Part shown: one piece after another, positions 1 to 11,910 of the stretch
Position numbering within the stretch: the stretch's first letter is position 1
How the letters are laid out: the number at the start of each line of letters is the position of its first letter
NCBI GenBank assembly: GCA_037157565.1
Contig: JAZHRO010000003.1
Coordinates: 73,534,501-73,598,500 of the forward strand
Length of the DNA: 64,000 nucleotides
DNA from: Thalassia testudinum
Lineage: Eukaryota; Streptophyta; Magnoliopsida; Alismatales; Hydrocharitaceae
Direction: 5' to 3'
Notes under the pieces: model-generated
Seen by the model: the letters and a program-made list of their open reading frames with translations, nothing else
The model's database searches: none
What the model was told of the DNA's origin: nothing
Position numbers and translations under genes: made by a program

Positions 1-891
1 TTGAAACGGCCTAGTCCACTTGGACTTGAGCTTTTCTGCAAAGAATTTGAGTCAAGAGTCAAACAGCCAAACCTACTGGTCAGGTGCGAACTCCTTCCTC
101 CAGATGTGTTGATCATGGAAAGCTTTTGTCTTGTCCTTGTATATTTTTGCATTCTCATATGCTTCTCGCCTAATCTCCTCTAACTCATCGAGCTGGAGCT
201 TCCTTTCATAACCTCTGGCCTTGAGGTTAAAATTACACTTCTGCACTGCCCCAAAAGGCATGGTGCTCCAACTCCACAAGAAGGTGACAGGCCTTTCCAT
301 ACACCATTCTAAGAGGGGCCTTGTACGTAGTCTGATATGCCCATAGTGCATCGATCAACCGATCGGACCAATCCTTCCTATCAGGTTTAACTGTCTTTTG
401 AAGGATAAGCTTGATTTGATGATTTGATACTTCAGCCTACCCATTCGTCTGTGGGTGATATGGGGTAGCAATGCGATGCTGCACCCTGTATTTCTTCAAT
501 AATGATCTGAAATGGGCATGGATGAAGTGGCTTCCCCCATCACTTATCAAGGCACAGGGAACTCCCAATCTTGCAAAAATAAATTCCTGAACAAAGGATA
601 TAACAATCTTATGATCAACTTGTCTTATCGGGATGGCTTCTACCCACTTGAGACATAGTCTACTGTGAGGAGTATGTACTCAAAGGCATGCGAGTTCAGG
701 AAGGAGCCCATAAAGTCGATGCCCCAAACATCAAACACTTCTATGACTAGAATGGAATGGAGAGGCATCATGTCTCTTCGGGTCATTGAACCGACTACCT
801 GGCATCGCTCATAGCACTTGGCAAACTTGTGTGTATCTCTGAAAATTGTCGGCCAGAAAAATCCCTACTACAAAATCTTTACAGCAGTTTT
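1..891 (-). pseudogene. Element A integrase, decayed and cut by window edge
   Basis: Remains of a retroviral-type integrase, which would insert the cDNA into the host chromosome. The stretch 73-351 reads as the region after the catalytic core: it includes [18 protein letters not shown], then [12 protein letters not shown] and WRKEFAPDQ, the wording usual for Athila integrase C-termini. The core with its GIDFMG-type first aspartate can be followed around 690-730, but stops and frame changes separate it from the rest. It lies directly downstream of the RNase H region, as expected for RT-RH-IN order. It cannot be functional as it stands. Its end lies beyond base 1. Confidence 0.75.
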
Positions 892-2480
892 TCAACCTAA
901 GAAATGACCCCCACAAGCGTCGCCGTGGCATAACGAGAGCACACTAGAGATTTTCAAATCAGGGACGCATCTACAGATGATCTGATCAGCCCCAATGCGA
1001 AAGAGAAATGGGTCATACCAAAAATAGAATTTAGCCTCTAATATGAATTTGAGCTTTTGATCCTTGGATAATCCCATAGGTAGCCTGCCTGCAACAACAT
1101 AGTTTGCTATATCAGCGTACCAAGGAAACTCCACAGAGTTGATAGATAGTAGAGACTCATATGGAAATCGGTCTGATATCGGTAGGGAGTACGAAATGTA
1201 GTCTGGGTCAAGCCGAGACAAGTGCCCTGCCACAACATTATGTGCTCTAGCTTTGTCATGGATGTCGACATCAAACTCTTGCAAAAGAAGGATCCATCGA
1301 ATAAGGCAAGGTTTGGCGTCCTTCTTTGCTAACAAATGCCAGAGGGTGGAATGGTCAGTGTAGATAACTTTGGACCCAAGTAAGTATGACCTAAATTTCT
1401 CCAACCCGAATACTATGGCCAACAATTCTTTCTCGGTGACTGTATAGTTATGCTGAGCCAAGTTCAGTGTTTTGCTGGCATAGTATATTACAAATGGATG
1501 GTGCTTCCAACACTAGCCAAGAACAGCTCCAACGGCGAAGTCGAAGGCGTCACACATTATCTCAAAGTCGAGCAACCAGTCGGGGGGTTGGAGAATAGGT
1601 GCATTGGAGACAGTGCTTCGCAAGGTCTCAAAAGCACTGAGACATGAGGAGTTGAATTCAAAAGGCATGTTGCTTACTAGAAGATTCGTTAATGGACGAG
1701 AAATTTTTGAGAAATCTTGAATGAATCTTCGATAAAATCCGACATGCCTTAAGAATGATCTAATTTGCCTGATAGAGCTTGGCGGAGGTAATCGCGAAAT
1801 GATTTTGGACTTAGCTCGGTTGACCTTGAGTCCATTAGAGGATATCTTGTGATCTAGTACGATGCCATCCCTTACCATAAAATGGCTTTTTTCCCATGCA
1901 AGTACTAGGTTAACTTCTATACATCTCCTCAGAATCTTTGTGAGGTTATCGAGACAAGATGGGAAATCATCTCCAAACATGGAGAAGTCATCCATGAACA
2001 CTTCTATGCAATCCCCAATCATGTCTGAGAAGATGGCCATCATGCATTGCTAAAAAGTAGGTGATGCGTTGCAGAGGCCGAAAGGCATCGACTTAAAAGT
2101 GAATGTTCCAAAGGGACACGTAAAAGTTGTCTTGTCTTGGTCTTCCGGGTTGATTGCGACTTGATTGTACCTGGAGTATCCATCCAAAAAACAGAAGAAA
2201 TTATGCCCAGCTAGTCATTCTAGAATCTGATCAATAAAGGGAAAAGGAAAATGATCCTTTTTGGCAGCCGGGTTTAACTTCCTATAGTCAATGTAGACCC
2301 GCCAAGAAGTCTTTGTGCAGGTCTAGATGGATTTGCCTAATTCATTTCTGATTATGGTGAGTCCCGCCTTTTTGGGCAATATCTGAATGGGACTCACTCA
2401 CTAATTGTAGAAAATAGGATAGATAATGTCTGTGTCCAGCCATTTAATGATCTCCTTCTTGACGACCTCCAACATATTTG
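892..2480 (-). pseudogene. Element A reverse transcriptase and RNase H, decayed
   Basis: The polymerase part copies element RNA into DNA and the RNase H part removes the RNA strand. RT palm sequence lies at 1513-2043 and keeps the catalytic EVFMDDFSMFG motif near 1995. The RT fingers region (2050-2480) is recognisable but carries several stops. RNase H follows at 892-1461, with [18 protein letters not shown] and the YTDHS catalytic segment, one residue shorter than relatives just before it. The end of that frame enters the integrase zinc-binding region ([10 protein letters not shown]). Domain order and wording are unambiguous; stops and frameshifts make it a pseudogene. Confidence 0.85.
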
Positions 2481-3470
2481 GATTTAGAAATCTCTGAGGT
2501 TGTCTTGACAGTCTCACCCCTTCATCACTGTAGATATGGTGAGTGCAATATGAGGGGCGAATTCCGTGGAGATCAGCAATGCCCCACCGATAGTAGCCCT
2601 ATGTGCTTGCAAAATGGAGATCAACCGGTGTTCCTAATCTGGAGTCAAGTGAGCACTGATAATCACTAGATATGTCTCACTTTCTCCCAAAAACGCGTAT
2701 TTGAGTGAATCAGGTAAGGGCTGCAGCTCTATTAACGGAGGGTGGGGAGGAGAGGAAACAATAGCGGAAATTTGATGATCTTGATTCATGAAGAATTCGC
2801 TTGCAGTGGTAATGTAATCTTGTTTTAAGATATCAGTGTTGAATAGGATAGGATAGTAAGGATCAAGGGTGTTAGGAGTAAATGAACACCCATGATAACC
2901 AGATCCATGGGATGAAATGTGTATATCAATAGTCTCAGTCCCGTGTGGATCGGGACCAAAGACCCTTGATAGTGAGGATGAATGTGCCATTGGGTTGCTG
3001 CAGAGGAGCCCAATGTTCCCATAGAAAGCTGAATCTTCATCATCACTATCTGCCTCGATCAAGTCACAAGCAAAGTTCTTTGATGCCCTGAAAATGTCCA
3101 GTCTGAGCTTTTAAATTCCAAGGGCAACCTCCATGCACCCTGATGCACAGTCGATGTTTGCATGGGCGGTTGCCAAAAATGGGTGACCAAGAATAATCGG
3201 TGCATCACAGAGATTAGGAGGAACCTCCATACTAAGAACAAAAGAGTCTGTTGGAAAGCAGAATCCTTGGACTTTTACGATCACATTTTCAACCACCCCA
3301 CTTGGTGCTTTTAAAGATTGGTCAGTCAACAGTATGGTAACTGAGGTGGGCTTTAACTCCCCGAATAGAAATCGATCAAATACTACAGTGGGAGATAGGT
3401 TGATGGACGACCCCAAGTCAAGATGGGCACTATCAAAAGAGGAATCCTGCAACAAGCAGGAAATCAATGG
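2481..3470 (-). pseudogene. Element A protease and PR-RT linker, decayed
   Basis: The frame at 3111-3467 is an aspartic protease that would cut the Gag-Pol polyprotein. Its active site reads DLGSSIN, against the usual DLGASIN, so Asp and Gly are kept. The family block PIILGHPFLATAHANIDC follows about 70 residues later. A linker of low conservation at 2634-3062 ends in LQPLPDSLKYAFLGE, the usual lead-in to RT. The two parts are in different frames. It lies between gag and RT, as in all elements of this branch. Confidence 0.8.
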
Positions 3471-5689
3471 TGTGCCTGGGTCCTTCTTCTTGGGTGTTAA
3501 GGTAAGTCAGCAAAAATAACTACACTAGCTTCCTCAGAAAATACCTCTTGTCATCCGATCCTCTACTGTCGCTTCAGAGTACAATAGCCCTTAAAGAACC
3601 TAGAAATAGTAGGGATGTGATCTATCGCTTCGAAGAGAGGGACCTGAATGTGAACTTCCTTCAACATAGATTTCAGGTCTTCAAAATTCTGCATCCTTTT
3701 TCAGTGCTGAATCACGTGTTTGGGCTGCGGGAAAAGGGATGGGAATTTCAGTGTCTAAAGGTTTCTTTCCTTTATCTAATGAAGATGGCTTGTGAGAGGA
3801 AGAGGGTTGTGAGCCATCTCGTGGTATGGTGCAGGAAAAATTATTGCTTGCTTGGCTAAGTAGCGGGTCCTGTGTAGATTTTCCGCTCCTTAGGGTAAAA
3901 GCTTTTGCATCGACGTGCTGTCCATGCAGGGGTAGAGGAGCGGGTTGGTCTGGACACGTAGGGTTTGGCAACAGAGGTGGCTAACTGAGCACATAACCAA
4001 GAGGTGCAGGAGGTGCTTGCATAACCACGTGTGCCTGCCCCTATGGTGCTTGGAATCTAGGTAGGGTGCCCTGATTCTGCACATATCTTAGGTTCGGGAT
4101 AGGTTGGGAGGGTAAAGCTCCCTGTGATCTATGCTCCAGCATCATCTGGTTCTGCATGTTCTATATACTCTATATTTGGTTATCCATTGCCTTCATTATT
4201 TGGAGGTTGTCATGAGTAGATTTCCGAATAGATGCCTACAGTTCCTCCTTTAGCTACTCCAAAGGGTTGGCACACTTTGGAGGGTAGTTGGCAGCTTGGT
4301 GCAGTGGCTGATAGATAGAGCAAGTCTATTGCTACTGTGACAGGAATGGCTGCTACCTAGGATACGTGTTCTACACATTCCCGTATTGTCTAGTCTAGTA
4401 GTGTGAAACTTGACTCGGTCTCTGTGGATTACCAGACCAGGCAAAATTGGGATGCTAGCGCCAGCTAGGGTTATATGTTTCAGAATACGAGTTGTTACGC
4501 CTGTATCCCTGAATGGCATTGACATCTTAGTAAGTCGAAGATGTCTCAGATGCGAATTCATCAAAAGAATACGCACTTGAATAATCATGTGGTGCGAAAC
4601 CTTGATGATACGGTTCCAGATCGATATTATTCACGGGTTCCTGGTATGCAGGATCCCAAGAAGATGGAGAAAAAACATCTCGAGTGACCGGATATATACG
4701 TGCAGAGGGGGATCGAGATGCTTGAGAGGAGTGAGATGGAGCATTGCTGCCAAAAGATTTGGATCTCACTTGATTCAATTCATTGAGCTTCTTATCGAGC
4801 AGATCCACCTAATCCAACTTTTTCGTAATAATGTCCATGTTGGTTAGGGCAAATTCAGCTTGAGCGTCGTGGACATTAACTCGTTGCTATCCCGGTTGCT
4901 GGAACTAGCTCATTGACGCAGTGTTGATCGAGTTCTCTACTATGGACTTGAACAGTTCAAATGTGTTGTTCTCATCCTTTGCGAGAAAATTCCCGCCACT
5001 GGATTCATCGACCAGGTACTGATGTGTGTCATCCAGCCCATGGTAAGATACTTGCGCAAGGTGCCATTTGGGTACACCATGGTGTGGGCACTTCTTGAGA
5101 AGATCGTGAAATCTATCCCAGGCATCATGTAGCTTCACTCCAGGGCCTTGAGCAAAAGTCATGATTGCATCCCTCATGGCATTTGTTCGACCGATCGAGA
5201 AGAACTTTTGGAGGAATTTGCGATGTAATTCCTCCCAGGTTGCAATTGGCCTCCCGATGGTCTTGAACCAATAAGTAGCTTTATCCTTGAGAGAAAAAGG
5301 AAAAGGCTTCAAGAGAACAATTCCAATATCAATGTTCCTGGGTCTAACTGACTCTATAATCCGACTCAGGTCTTCAAGGTGGTGGAAGGGATCCTCATTC
5401 GAGTTTCCATGGAAATGAGTTGAATTAGACTTATGATATTCGGCTTTAACTTGAATGCATCTCCACCTATGGGAATCCAGACCCGAGGTGCCATGATTGT
5501 TATCGCCAGATCATAGAAGTCTTGCAGTTTTTCTCCGCATGGTGGATGCCACATTCTATTGAGTGTCGTGAGAATCCGGTCAATGCTCTAGTCATATTTT
5601 TGTTCCGTTTCCTCAACCATGGCCTCCAGATGAGAAATTGGGTCCTAATTCTCATCGTCCTGTCAAATTCGAGGATCGGGATTAGCCAT
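3471..5689 (-). pseudogene. Element A gag, decayed
   Basis: Gag forms the virus-like particle that packages the RNA. I place its start at the ATG at 5689 (MANPDP), which matches the MAKPRV start in element B. The capsid-like core is clearest at 4905-5312: FPFSLKDKATYWFKTIGRP, then TWEELHRKFLQKFF and HDAWDRFHDLLKKCPHHGVP. The C-terminal half (3700-4800) is low-complexity and rich in Ser, Pro and Gln, with many frame changes. No zinc knuckle could be recognised. Stops at several points make it non-functional. Confidence 0.75.
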
Positions 5690-6956
5690 CTCGACTAATC
5701 GGGTGGAAAAAGGTTGAGATGAGAGGTCGGACGAAAATCGCATCTACCACCTTGGTTTTGGCTCCCAAGGTCCCACAAGGTTAGTTCTTAATGACCTTCT
5801 TCCTTGCATACACCAACTCAAAGGGTTGGTGTAGTCAAGCAGAACAAGGCTATGGCCTTGTAAATCAGAGTGGTCCTTTAGATTCAATGACCTAATTTTT
5901 CGTTTAAGTTTGTGTTATTAAAAATTTGGCTAGAGACCAACTGTAAGGAATTCTCGCCTCTTAGGCTAACTCGGCCAGTCTGGTTACGAGGGAACTACTG
6001 GGAAGGTTCTTCCTTCAGCTTCATTTTCCGATTTCGTTACCCCACAGCAGCAATTGTTTGACACTACCCCGTAGGCTTTGTCAATAGGTTCTGCAAGAGA
6101 GGTTGGAACTACCCAGCAGTTTCAAGCCAAATGAACGTTATTTGATGTATTTTTGTGAATTCTTAACCTATTCATTTAATGTAGTAGATGGCGGGCGGTC
6201 CACAAGGTGACTTGCCTCATCGACTAACTTTTTGACTCATCAGAGTCCAAGTTAGTCTAATGTGGTCCTATTGGCTCATGCGCTTCTAAGTTGTTTCAAA
6301 TTAAAGACCACAAATCAAATATAAATTCTCTGGTAAAGATGGAATTCAAATTATTTAAACTTGGTAAGAAGATTTCTTTCACAATAAGCCTTTCAGAGAG
6401 TATTTTTTCAAAATTTTTGCTATTTCTAATAAATAGTTATGAATTTTTAACTAGCAGGAGGTCAAATCTAGGATTTAGACAACATGTTGGTTTTCTGTTG
6501 GAAACAGTAACAATATACTCCAAAATTTTTTTGAAAATATGATAATAAAAGCTAATTTGATTATCTTTCAAACCCTAGCAGTTGTGAGTAAATCAGATTT
6601 GTACATTGGTCATAATTGATTTTCAAAATTCATAAAAGTTCTATCTTCAAGTAGTCTAACACATATGTACTCTATGAAATTTTCAAAATTCCATGGAAAG
6701 AATTTCTTTTTGAAAATGGTCACAGTCGAAAGATAATTTAAAAATCGACTTTCAATTCAAATTTCAGAATTTTTGGAGCACTAGAAACATGGCTATTGAA
6801 TTTTAAAGATGACACTTACTTTCTGGCCGAATTTCCAAATGGGATTGTGTGCATCTAATTTCTGCAGCGGTCGCTTTGATTCGTTCGCCGCTTCGTGTCA
6901 TTGTTCCTGCATGCAACAACATTGTATTAGACATAAAAACAAAAGTCGCTTTATCT
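5690..6956 (-). other. Element A untranslated leader
   Basis: About 1.27 kb between the gag start and the PBS, without convincing coding sequence. It is AT-rich from 6290 to 6800. It holds a block at about 5984-6080 that is recognisably shared with the leaders of B (16584-16670) and D (41921-42000). Nothing else was seen in it. Confidence 0.6.
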
Positions 6957-6973
6957 CCTTGGCAACCACGCCA
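6957..6973 (-). other. Element A primer-binding site (tRNA-Asp type)
   Basis: Read on the minus strand, this 17-base site differs at four positions from the complement of the plant tRNA-Asp 3' end (TGGCGCCGTTGCCGGGG). Three bases separate it from the LTR that begins at 6977. It fixes both the family and the LTR boundary. Confidence 0.7.
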
Positions 6974-6976
6974 ATT

Positions 6977-7848
6977 TGTTCATGGCATACATCGCGTAAA
7001 AGATGAATACATCATAGTATAGTGCAAAATACATCTCGACAAATAAAATTAACGGAACTAGTTAGTCTCAGTCGATCACAGGGAGGCAGAAAGCACTTTT
7101 GATTTCATGCTCCTTTTCTAAATCTAATTACTAAATAGCATAGATAATGAATCACAATATTTATATATCACGCAAAGATTTTGAACATGAATTGCATACA
7201 TGTAACTATAACTAAACAAATTATAAGCATGAATAAAACTATCTAGCTAACGGAACGAGGTCACCACGGGTGGTCCGTGGTGGCCTTCTGGAGAGGTTGA
7301 GGAGAGTAGGAACAATCCGCCGAGGTGGCTCAACGGGCGCTTCTGATGGAGATGCAGCGACGAAGACGGGAACCAGAGGGAAGAGGAACAGTGGAAGGAG
7401 GAGATCTCTACTTGATTGCTATTTAAATGCCTTTGAAAGAGGACCCTTACGCCTCTTTTATAGTTTCTCGGAGGGGCAAATAGGGCATTGTAGCCCTTAA
7501 TTTTGTGCAACAAAAAGCCTTCAAAATCCTTATCCACACTCGAATGTTCTCTGGTGCTGCCACGTGGCGTAATGTGTGCCCACAAATTGAAATTGTGCAG
7601 CTATGCGAGCTCCAATGCCTTCGTGTTTTTGCTTTTGCCGCATGCCTTCAAATCCCATCTTAACATTAGGTGTCCAATCATGAGATCAGATGGCTTACAC
7701 AGCTACAGCACCGTGCCTTCGCAAATCCTAAGCGTGATTCACGTGCCTTCCTGATTTTGCACAACCCGCGCATCCCGCCCATGGTGCGCTCATATTGCTC
7801 CTTGTGGCATGCTCTACGTTGTCCAATTGTGCATACGTTCCTGTGACG
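6977..7848 (-). repeat. Element A 5' LTR, PBS-proximal part
   Basis: U5-side part of A's 5' LTR, beginning tgttcatggc next to the PBS. It contains the conserved motif at 7071-7087 (GCCTCCCTGTGATCGAC on the minus strand). It is cut by element B at about 7848 and continues at 21784. The summed length of the two parts is about 1.59 kb. Confidence 0.65.
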
Positions 7849-9344
7849 TGCGCGTGCACGTGTGTTTGGAAGTGTCGTAGTTTGCGCTTGCGACGTCGAT
7901 TTTAAAGTAACGAAACAGATGTGAGTCCGAGCATCGATCTCAGGGAGGTGTAAAAATTGGATTCTTCTTGTCACTTATTGTCACGAAAATCATGGGGTTG
8001 TGCTTGCGAAAAGGTGCGGGTGAAAAGCAAGAGAGAGAGAGGGAGAGAGATTAGGGTTAGAATTATCTCCTTCGTAACATGCAACTTGAATAGAAAATAG
8101 AGCAAGCTATTGAATAGAAAATAACTTTATTTAACATGCGACTTTAGTTCATAATTACAACACTAGATAAATGCCTGAACATAAGTAAAGTAAAGCTTCA
8201 AAGATGGAAGGAGTGAGAGAGAGGGGACTGCGAGGCAGCCACGGTGGTGGAGATGGCTCCGTCGGTGGCTCATCGTCTCCGGCGATTACAAAAGGGCTTA
8301 AAGGTAGCTAACAGGGGGTAGAATACTTGCAAGTGGAGTGAATGCCTTGATTGGATGGTTGGATGGAGTTTATATAGGAAAAAGGGTTTTCAAATTCAAG
8401 TATGGGCTTTAGCGACATCCGGGACATCGCTAAACCCATACTAAATCCATTGGTGTAGCCCCCTGCCGACCGGTCACCAGTGCGCGCACATTCTTCTTCG
8501 TGCTCAATCCGTGTGCGCGGCTTGAGATCCGTCCGATCGAAGATCGGACGGCTGAGGTCTTCACAACGGCCGTGCTCGAATCGCGGCTTGAGTGCACGTG
8601 CACGCGGCCGTTGTCGACCGGTGTGAGCATGCACGTGGATGATCACGGCCTGAGGATGTGCCGTGTGGCATGATCCTCACCCTTTGTGTGTGGATCTATG
8701 GCCTTAGTCAGTTGCGCCCGCTTGAGCAGGAATTTAGGTAGTGTAAAGGGTCTCAAATGCTCACCGCTGCCTTTACAAACAGTGCATAGCCCGCTGCGCT
8801 ACTGGACCAGACTATCGTGCGGAGGAGGTGAGGCATGCGGGCATGGAGTGCTACGGAGCCGTCCGATGGAGGATCAACGGCCGAGATGCATCCCTTGGTG
8901 GACGAAGCGGGAGTATGCTGTGCGTGGATGCGTGGTTTTCAGCCGTCCAATGCTCGATTGGACGGCTTAAAGTGGCGTTGCACGATGAAGGGTGGTTGCG
9001 GGTGCGGCAAGGCTGACACGTGGCGGCCCCATGGTCATTGATCATCAGATCAACAGTAAAAACTTCTTGGGTCCATTGCGGGACCTCCAAATGTCGGATT
9101 TGGCCAATTTTGAGTCCATTGGACTCCGTTCGTCACTCTAAATCCATCAGTGTGGTCTGATTTCTCATCTAAGGCTTGCTTTGACAGGTACTTATATAAA
9201 TGGCCATTAATACTATTTTATAAGCAATCTTGATGTATGTTCCATGCAATGCTCCCATTCTATTTATGATGTGTTATTTGTGCATTTTGTTCTTAAGATG
9301 GACCCCATTTAACAGAGTTATCACCCCAAGATGCAGTGTTATCA
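7849..9344 (-). repeat. Element B 3' LTR
   Basis: About 1496 bp; on the minus strand it begins TGATAACACTGC at 9344. It contains a GA-rich tract near 8030-8055 and a GC-rich part with palindromes (8526-8549, 8938-8964). The U5 motif is at 7933-7950. It matches 20281-21783 over its length with scattered substitutions and small indels. The open frames in the GC-rich part are not genes. Confidence 0.85.
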
Positions 9345-9357
9345 TATCCCCATGCTC
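9345..9357 (-). other. Element B polypurine tract
   Basis: On the minus strand GAGCATGGGGATA directly precedes the TGATAAC start of the 3' LTR. This is the position of the plus-strand primer in LTR retrotransposons. Confidence 0.7.
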
Positions 9358-10534
9358 AGTCCTTGCTAGCCCCTGGCAAGGTTTATTCTAGCCTTTATTT
9401 TCAGTCAGAATTTAAGAAGTAACTACTTAAGACATTTCGTCACTTGTCAATAAGAGGAAATATACTATGATCTTAATCTACAAAGACTAAGCAGTGCCCG
9501 GGTGTCTGCCAAAATATGAATCGCCTGAATCCTTTCTTTAATGTATGTATATATATATTTTCTTATTTTTAGATATTTTTTAGAATTAAGAGTGGGTTGG
9601 TAATGTTTTACAGCTACCCAACCCACCCAAAACTTGGACAAAACTCTAAGTGCTAAGCATCTTGGTGTGAAGATCATGATAGACTCACTCAATGGTAATT
9701 TAGACAGACTCGGGGTTTCTATGACCCTAGGTTACTGGAAGACGAAGTGTTTTGCCTGAAGGTGTATTTATTCGATCGGTAGCTTTCTCCCTGCGTTTGT
9801 TTTAATTGGGGTCAACACAAGGATTTTTCTAGTGTATATCTCATTGGCTTGTACTACTTTCCCGCTTCTTCCTTAAGTGTTTTGGTTCTTTTTGTGCAAT
9901 TACTGAGCTGGGCACTGGACAACTGACTAGTGGGTTGTTACCCATGATCACTTGCCTGCCATACTCGTGCGTTGAAGTGTGGTTTATTTTGTTTTCCTTT
10001 TCTTCTCGTCACTTTTTTTTATTTTTTACTTTTTTATTCGGTGGGTGGCTTCCCTGTTCTCAAATTTACCAAGAGGTAATGAAGAAGTGGTCCCATGGCT
10101 GGGCTCTAGACAACCTACCAATGGGCTATTACCCATGACAACTTGCCAGCCATACCACCATAGAGAGTTCATTAGCTATCAGATTCTCCGAGTGAGTCGG
10201 TGCAAAAAAGTGTGCAGATCCTTAGACTCAAAGTCTTTCTGAGTTAGAGGGTGAGTTGAAAAGTCGTATACCTATCTCCTTATTTAGTTGGTGGATTAGA
10301 GTAGCTTAAGGTTGCAAGGATTTGAAGCTAAATCCATATTTTAACGGACACCAGGGCTGATTAAGGCTGAAGGCCTGAAAAGTCTAAGTGTTCAAGTTCT
10401 TTTTGTATTTTTTCCCACTATTGACAAATTTATAATGGTTAAGTTTCTTCCTAAATTCAAATTTTTTTTTTTAAATTTAATTTTATTTTATTTTATTCAG
10501 ACTGATTAAATAAGCTTAGGATTGTGCAATTACC
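9358..10534 (-). other. Element B 3' noncoding region
   Basis: About 1.2 kb between pol and the 3' LTR, with no credible reading frame. It aligns by eye with the 3' noncoding region of D (38728-39926), which links the two elements. It contains two copies of a roughly 58-bp module at 9905-9963 and 10097-10154, each able to form two stems. T-rich runs lie near 10010-10040 and 10465-10500. Confidence 0.7.
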
Positions 10535-10552
10535 ACCCTCCCCCATGCTTAA
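10535..10552 (-). other. Internal polypurine-tract-like motif of B
   Basis: On the minus strand it reads CTTAAGCATGGGGGAGGG. It resembles the true tract at the LTR edge but lies about 155 bp after the end of pol. The conserved AATGAGGACATT lies just before it. Equivalent motifs occur in C, D, E, F and P. Confidence 0.6.
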
Positions 10553-10707
10553 GTTGGACAATGTCCTCATTGGCAAATACATGGATGCAACAGGGGTTAA
10601 AAAAGATATTACCGGAGTGACGTAGAATACCGGATCAGTCTGAATCCTCTAGGTTGCCTCCTAGGAAGTGCTGAGTTTAATGCCTCTAGCAGGGCAGTGC
10701 TTCGTGT

Positions 10708-11910
10708 CATTCCTCAATGAGGGTGACACTCTCCTTAGGGTGAACCTAGGCTAGGAAGTGTTTCAATCTTTGGCCATTAACTGTAAAAGTGTGCCCAGTG
10801 TTTGGATCAGCGATTTCAGCCGCCCCATTGGAGTGATGCTTGACCACCCTAAATGGTCCTGTCCACTTGGACCTGAGTTTACCTGGAAAGAGTTTTAGGC
10901 GGGTATCGAAAGGCCAGACTTGCTAGTTAGGCTCAAAGGTCTTTCTATGGATGAGTCGGTCGTGGATGGCTTTCATTCTCTCCTTATATAGTCAACTATT
11001 CTCAAAGGCATCCGTATGAATTTCTTCGAGCTCAGAGAGTTAGAGCATCCTCTGCACACCAGCTAACTAGGAATCCATTTTACACTACTTAACTGCCCAA
11101 TAAGGCTGGTGTTCCAATTCCACAGGAAGGTGGCAGGCTTTGCTAAAGACCAGGCGATAAGGCAACATGCCTATCAGGGTCTTGAAAGCGGTCCTGTATG
11201 CCCACAGGGCATCATCTAGTCGTGTGGACCAGTCTCTCCTGTCAGGTCTCATAGTCTTCTGTAAAATGTTCTTGATTTGTCTATTTGAGAAGTCGGTCTA
11301 CCCATTTGTTTGCGGATGATACGAGGTAGCAATGCGGTGGTTAACCCCGTATTTTCTAAGTAGGGAATAGAATTGGGAGTGAATAAAATGACTTCCACCA
11401 TCACTGATCATGGCCTTTGGTATTCCAAATAGGGAAAAGATGTTCTACTTAAGAAAGTCCATGACAGTCTTACAATCGCAACGGTGGGTGGCGGTGGCTT
11501 CAATCCATTTAGAAACATAGTCTTCCGAGACTAGGATGTACTCAAAGCCTTTGGATGGTGGAAAGGGGCGCAAAAAATCAATACCCTAAATGTTGAAGAT
11601 CTCGACAATCAAAATGGGCTAGAGGGGCATCATATCTTTTCTAGTCATGGTCCCCAGTGTTTGGCAGCGTGAGCAAGTCTTGCATAGTTGTGTGCATCTT
11701 TAAATAGGAAAGGCCAGTAAAATCTGGACTGCAAAACCTTCGCAGTCGTTTTCTTTCTAGAGAAGTGGCCAGCACAAGCTTGGTCATGACAGAAAGATAG
11801 CACACTAGGAACTTCATTCTCGGGGATACACCTCCTGATGATCTGGTCGGCACAAAGGCAAAAAAGCATGGAATCATCCAAGAAATAGTTCTTGGCCTTG
11901 GCCAAGAACC
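10708..11910 (-). pseudogene. Element B integrase, decayed
   Basis: The H2C2 zinc-binding region is readable at 11645-11905, including CHDQACAGHFSRKKTTAKVL. The core can be followed from about 11640 to 11000 in changing frames. The C-terminal end matches other members through FTVNGQRLKHFL at about 10780 and stops at 10708. The enzyme would insert element DNA. Many stops and frame changes rule out function. It follows RNase H directly and is followed by noncoding DNA with the second purine motif. Confidence 0.75.

Noticed and set aside
8028..8056. GA-rich microsatellites (also near 20464, 20650, 37267, 43210, 49660, 50138)
   Set aside because: Simple repeats inside LTRs or the palindrome; common in plant DNA and without further structure.
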